From: Paeniglutamicibacter sp. Y32M11
Lineage (GTDB): Bacteria > Actinomycetota > Actinomycetes > Actinomycetales > Micrococcaceae
Direction: 5' to 3'
DNA: 64,000 nt
Assembly (NCBI RefSeq): GCF_019285735.1
Contig: NZ_CP079107.1
Coordinates: forward strand, 186,001-250,000
Positions 60,715 to 64,000 of this stretch are shown piece by piece. Position numbers and translations under genes: made by a program. The notes beneath the pieces are model-generated. The model was not told the origin of the DNA. It searched no databases and saw only the letters and a list, made by a program, of their open reading frames with translations. Numbering within the stretch: position 1 is the first letter of the stretch; each line of letters begins with the position of its first letter.

Positions 60715-62461
60715 TCGGTCTCTTATGCGTTAGTCGGTCTTCGGCCCACGCGAGAAGATCGTTGGTGAGCGGGGAATCATCTGCCACCAGGGGCAGGTGA
60801 TCAAGGCCCGGATATTCACGGTATTCCATGGCTTGGCCCGCGGCACAGCGCTGAGCCACCCATTGCTCCTGCATCGTGGGAAGTACCAGCTGGTCCGCCA
60901 GCCCCTGTGCCACAAAGAGCGGGTAGTCGATGTCCGCGGTGACCGAATTTTCGCGTAGTTTATCGCCCAACGGTCCATTCAATGCGGCCTCGGGAATCAC
61001 CGCATCAAAGAGCTGGGTGCCGGCGATGATGCCGGAGAGGGCATCACGTCCGTCAAAACAGCGCTCTCCAATGCGCTGAACGGTTCTGTCATACCCGGGA
61101 GTGATCAACGAGGCGACGTTGAGTTCCGGGTAGACATCGTTCCACGCTGCGGCGATGTAGGAGGAAACCACCTTCCCCGCAGCCGCGTCCTTCACCCCGA
61201 GGGCCAGGTCCACCAGATTGGTGGCCGGAGCCAGCGCCGCGACACCCAGAACGGAGATTTCCGGTGCATACGATTTAGCGATCGCTGCGCTGAAGAGGGC
61301 TCCGTGCCCACCCTGGGAGTGGCCCCAAATTATCGTGTCATTGCGCAGTGTGAACCCCTCGCGCAGTTGGTGCGCGGCGCGGTAGGCGTCAAGAACATTG
61401 CGACCCTCGGCCTCACCTACCAAATACGGGTGTGGCCCGGCAGTGCCCAGACCCACATAGTCGCTGGTGACCCCCACCCAGCCCGCGGAAACCAGCTCGC
61501 GTAAGGCTGCCGCGGGTCCGTCGGACAGCGGTGTCGCCGAGAGCGATGGGGCGCAGCGTGGGGTAATGCCCTTGGTCCCGTGGGCAATGGATACCACCGG
61601 CAGCGCCGCGGAGTCGTGGTGACGCGGTGCCACCACCGTACCGGAGGCCACGGCCGGGGAGTCATCGGGGTTGGTGGTGGTGTAGAGGATGCGCCAAGCC
61701 TTGGCGTTTTCCGGGATGCCGTCCGTCAGTGCTTCGGCGCGTAGCAGGGTGCCGGGTTCACTCGGAAGATCGGTGGGTGGGGTGTAAAACGCATCGGGGA
61801 CCAGTCGTGGATCCCCGGCATGGAGCCACGAAGTCACCAGCACCATGACGATGGCCAGCAGCAGGGCGAGGCTCGACGCAGTGAATTGTGCGAAGCCACG
61901 GAGCCCGCGAGCCCGCCTTTTGGAGTTTGGACTCGCGTCGCGGGCCAGAAAGTCGAGGATGAGACGCAGACCAACAAAGAGTAGCCAGCCGCCCAGAAAA
62001 ACACCGAAGGCCCACAGGCTGAGCTTGGGCCAGAGTACGACCAGTGCGCCAGTGAGCAGGGCTGCCAGTGAACCGATCGCCGCGCGGGCTCGGTGCTCGG
62101 TTCCGCGCCTAAAGACCGCCATCAATGAGATGGCGCCGGAAACCAGCAGCGTGAGTGACACCGCCAGGGCAAGCATCGGCAACGTGGATTCGCGCCACAG
62201 CAGCGTCGCGATTCCCGCGCCGACCAGAAGGAATCCGCTGACGTAGGCAATCCATGGCCAGGCATCATCCGCGGCGGAGGTGGGGGTGAAAGCGTCAACG
62301 ATGCGGGCACCGCCGGCAAAGATTAAGCCAGCACCGATCAGCAGCACAAAAAGTTCGATGGAGACGGCCGCATGCAGTGCCAGAATGGAGCCGAGCACGA
62401 CCAGAAAAATGCCCAACAGTGGGCGCACCCATAGCGGGATTCGGGTGATGAATTTTTTCAT
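60698..62461 (-). CDS. Fusion of DUF308/HdeD-type membrane domain with a secretory-type lipase
   Basis: 587 residues from ATG 62461 (TGAGGA Shine-Dalgarno; TTG 62473 is an alternative). Residues about 1-215 have six to seven hydrophobic helices in pairs, like DUF308/HdeD. Residues about 220-585 are an alpha/beta hydrolase of the LIP (secretory lipase) family: nucleophile IIWGHSQGGHGAL near 380, VGVTSDYVGLGTAG near 335, and a C-terminal Asp-His region ending YPGLDHLPL. The hydrolase should face outside the membrane. This domain pairing is unusual. Confidence 0.8.
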   Translation of the reverse strand: MKKFITRIPLWVRPLLGIFLVVLGSILALHAAVSIELFVLLIGAGLIFAGGARIVDAFTPTSAADDAWPWIAYVSGFLLVGAGIATLLWRESTLPMLALAVSLTLLVSGAISLMAVFRRGTEHRARAAIGSLAALLTGALVVLWPKLSLWAFGVFLGGWLLFVGLRLILDFLARDASPNSKRRARGLRGFAQFTASSLALLLAIVMVLVTSWLHAGDPRLVPDAFYTPPTDLPSEPGTLLRAEALTDGIPENAKAWRILYTTTNPDDSPAVASGTVVAPRHHDSAALPVVSIAHGTKGITPRCAPSLSATPLSDGPAAALRELVSAGWVGVTSDYVGLGTAGPHPYLVGEAEGRNVLDAYRAAHQLREGFTLRNDTIIWGHSQGGHGALFSAAIAKSYAPEISVLGVAALAPATNLVDLALGVKDAAAGKVVSSYIAAAWNDVYPELNVASLITPGYDRTVQRIGERCFDGRDALSGIIAGTQLFDAVIPEAALNGPLGDKLRENSVTADIDYPLFVAQGLADQLVLPTMQEQWVAQRCAAGQAMEYREYPGLDHLPLVADDSPLTNDLLAWAEDRLTHKRPINTCP

Positions 62462-62622
62462 GCGGTTCCTCAATCAATGGCGGCACAGCGCGCACCTACC
62501 CTTGGAAGCATTCTGCCGCATGGTTTTCCATGGAACCAATCCACCGCTGCGTTCGGTGAAACGCGGGGGTCTCTCCGTAGACTGAGTCAGGAGAGCACTA
62601 CAAACATTTGCAGGAGGTTGGG

Positions 62623-63291
62623 ATGAGCGAAACGACGTTAACCGAGGTGCTGGCGGAACTGGCCACGCTCGATAATCCGAAGGTGCGCTCCGTTAATGCG
62701 AAGCACGGGGATGATCACGGGGTGAACCTTGGAAAGCTGCGTGCTCTGGCCAAGCGGCTGAAGACTCAGCAACCGCTGGCCCTGGAGCTATGGGCAACCA
62801 ATGACACCGCCGCACAGCTGCTGGCACTGTTGATTTGCCGGCCAAAGGATTTCAGCCGCGAGCAGCTCGATGCCATGCTGCGCCAGGCCCACGCCCCCAA
62901 GACTCACGACTGGCTGGTGAACTACGTGGTGAAGAAGAGTGCGCACGTTGAGGAGCTGCGCGTGGCCTGGAAGGCAGCTGCCGATCCCGTGGTGGCCAGT
63001 GCCGGATGGGCGCTGACCAGCGAACGAATCGCCAAATCGCCGCAAGGCCTGGACCTGCCCGGCCTGCTCGATGTCATCGAGGCGCAGATGAAGGAAGCCC
63101 CCGATCGCCTGCAGTGGGCGATGAACCAGGCGCTGGCCACCATCGGCATCGAACATCCGGAGCATCGAGCACGCGCGCTGGAGATCGGCGAACGCCTCGA
63201 GGTGCTGAAGGACTACCCCACACCGCCGAATTGCACCTCCCCGTTCGCGCCGGCCTGGATCAATGAAATAGTACGGCGGAAGGAAAGCTAA
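62623..63291 (+). CDS. DNA alkylation repair protein (AlkD-like HEAT repeat)
   Basis: 222 residues from ATG 62623 with an excellent CAGGAGGTTGG. All-helical HEAT-like protein: LGKLRALAKRLKTQQPLALELWATNDTAAQLLALLICRPKDF near 36, THDWLVNYVVKKS near 98, VASAGWALTSERIAK near 125. It matches the AlkC/AlkD superfamily, which removes alkylated bases; several members are catalytically diverged. Divergent from the lipase gene. Confidence 0.8.
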   Translation: MSETTLTEVLAELATLDNPKVRSVNAKHGDDHGVNLGKLRALAKRLKTQQPLALELWATNDTAAQLLALLICRPKDFSREQLDAMLRQAHAPKTHDWLVNYVVKKSAHVEELRVAWKAAADPVVASAGWALTSERIAKSPQGLDLPGLLDVIEAQMKEAPDRLQWAMNQALATIGIEHPEHRARALEIGERLEVLKDYPTPPNCTSPFAPAWINEIVRRKES

Positions 63292-63308
63292 GCGCGGACC
63301 CCTCAACA

Positions 63309-63328
63309 CATGGGGCACCTGCCCCATG
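63309..63328. terminator. Short hairpin after the alkylation repair gene
   Basis: CATGGGGC-ACCT-GCCCCATG, an 8-bp perfect stem without a U-tract. It could be a weak terminator or an operator for the next gene. Confidence 0.4.
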
Positions 63329-63380
63329 CTCGATCGCACTTTCGCTCCTAGTCTCAAATCATGAGGCAAAGGAGCCGATC

Positions 63381-64000
63381 ATGAGCACGACGACACCGCA
63401 GAAATGCGCCAGCGAATCCGAGGCCACGGCGGTAGTGCCTCCGGGCACCGCGGAACGGTTTTCCGGTTATGCGCTGATGGGTATGGCCTTTGACACCGGC
63501 TACTACCTTGCCTACGGCCGCTTCCCCGCCAGCTCCATTGGTCCGGGTTATCATGCGGTCTGGCTGCGCCGTCCCGACGGTCACTGGAGCATCTATTCCG
63601 ATGTTCCGCCGGAGTTTAATTGTGCGCGCTATTTTGGTGCGGCTTTCGGCGCGAAAATTGCGGCTCCCGTCACCTCGACCTTTACCGGCGCCTTTGACCT
63701 CACGATCACCGTTCCGGGAATCCTGGACTGGCGAATTCGGCTTGAGTCCTCGATGGCCACGGCCGGGCTGGGAACCATGGCCAGAAAAATGCCCGCCGCC
63801 ATGTGGAGCAGCGACAAGATCCTCGGCGCCATGGGGCTGATGATGGGGCCAATCCTGGGCTCCGGGAAGATGGCTCTGGCCGGGCTGGTTCCCAACGGGC
63901 AGTCCTTCCGGGCGCACCCGCGACGGGTGTGGATGGTGAAATCCGCCCAAGCAACCATTAATGGTCACGATGCAGGGGTCCCGCAGGCACTCCCGATACA
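63381..64000 (+). CDS. Unrecognised protein, 3' end outside window
   Basis: Open from ATG 63381 (AAAGGAG Shine-Dalgarno) to the window edge, at least 206 codons. The soluble sequence starts MSTTTPQKCASESEATAVV; later come DTGYYLAYGRFPASSIGPGYHAVWLRRPDGHWSIYSDVPPEF and a C-terminal part with WRIRLESS and RRVWMVKSA. It has no signal peptide and no family I can name. The alternating hydrophobic pattern suggests a beta-rich fold. Confidence 0.7.
   Translation, partial: MSTTTPQKCASESEATAVVPPGTAERFSGYALMGMAFDTGYYLAYGRFPASSIGPGYHAVWLRRPDGHWSIYSDVPPEFNCARYFGAAFGAKIAAPVTSTFTGAFDLTITVPGILDWRIRLESSMATAGLGTMARKMPAAMWSSDKILGAMGLMMGPILGSGKMALAGLVPNGQSFRAHPRRVWMVKSAQATINGHDAGVPQALPI

Overview
The window is one contiguous stretch of a high-GC Gram-positive chromosome. 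DUF3151 directly follows a class II fba, furA precedes katG, wall-anchor motifs are of the LAxTG type, and a RER_14450-type SipW cargo is present. Together these suggest an Actinomycetota member, most likely a soil Micrococcaceae (Arthrobacter / Glutamicibacter / Paeniglutamicibacter group). The genus is inferred, not proven. No rRNA, tRNA, CRISPR array, phage or insertion sequence was recognised.

Layout. 1-2.7 kb: start of a peptide/nickel-type ABC importer with a divergent His-rich ArsR regulator. 2.8-3.1 kb: two truncated gene remnants abutting at an apparent deletion scar, then gluconokinase. 3.7-9 kb: a D-arabinitol-type polyol locus (polyol dehydrogenase, RbtT/DalT-type permease, DeoR regulator, xylulokinase). 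9-11.8 kb: HAD phosphatase, CorA, SpoU methyltransferase. 12-15.6 kb: two tandem paralogous secreted M23 peptidases. 15.8-28.3 kb: mostly housekeeping genes (fba, DUF3151, a sortase-E-type LAETG surface protein, kynureninase with an Lrp regulator, thymidine kinase, purA, a nitrilase-like amidase, an MFS exporter with an ArsR regulator).

28.4-51 kb is dominated by sulfur acquisition: an sfnG-metY-CoA-binding operon, then (after a phosphatase, furA-katG and a methyltransferase) three SAM-I (S-box) riboswitches within about 4.6 kb. One faces left into an acetyl-CoA-synthetase-like gene. One faces right into a DszC/SfnB-like plus DszA/NtaA-like flavin monooxygenase pair. The third precedes a seven-gene run: ABC importer (binding protein, two permeases, fused ATPase), a second DszC-like plus DszA-like pair and a second small CoA-binding protein. 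The simplest reading is a SAM-repressed regulon that imports an unknown organosulfur compound, oxidatively desulfurises it and feeds sulfide to MetY. The acetate MetY releases could be re-activated by the riboswitch-controlled synthetase. No flavin reductase for the monooxygenases is present here.

51.4-58.5 kb holds a cell-surface fibre/biofilm-type locus: an orphan OmpR-type regulator with a degenerate receiver, a large VWA adhesin, three exported proteins with SipW-type signal peptides, a SipW-type signal peptidase and a LANTG-anchored protein, several joined by 4-base start/stop overlaps. The right end has small housekeeping genes (MmcQ/YjbR, ABM monooxygenase, MpaB-type oxygenase, a DUF308-lipase fusion, a DNA alkylation repair protein) and an unrecognised gene cut by the window edge.
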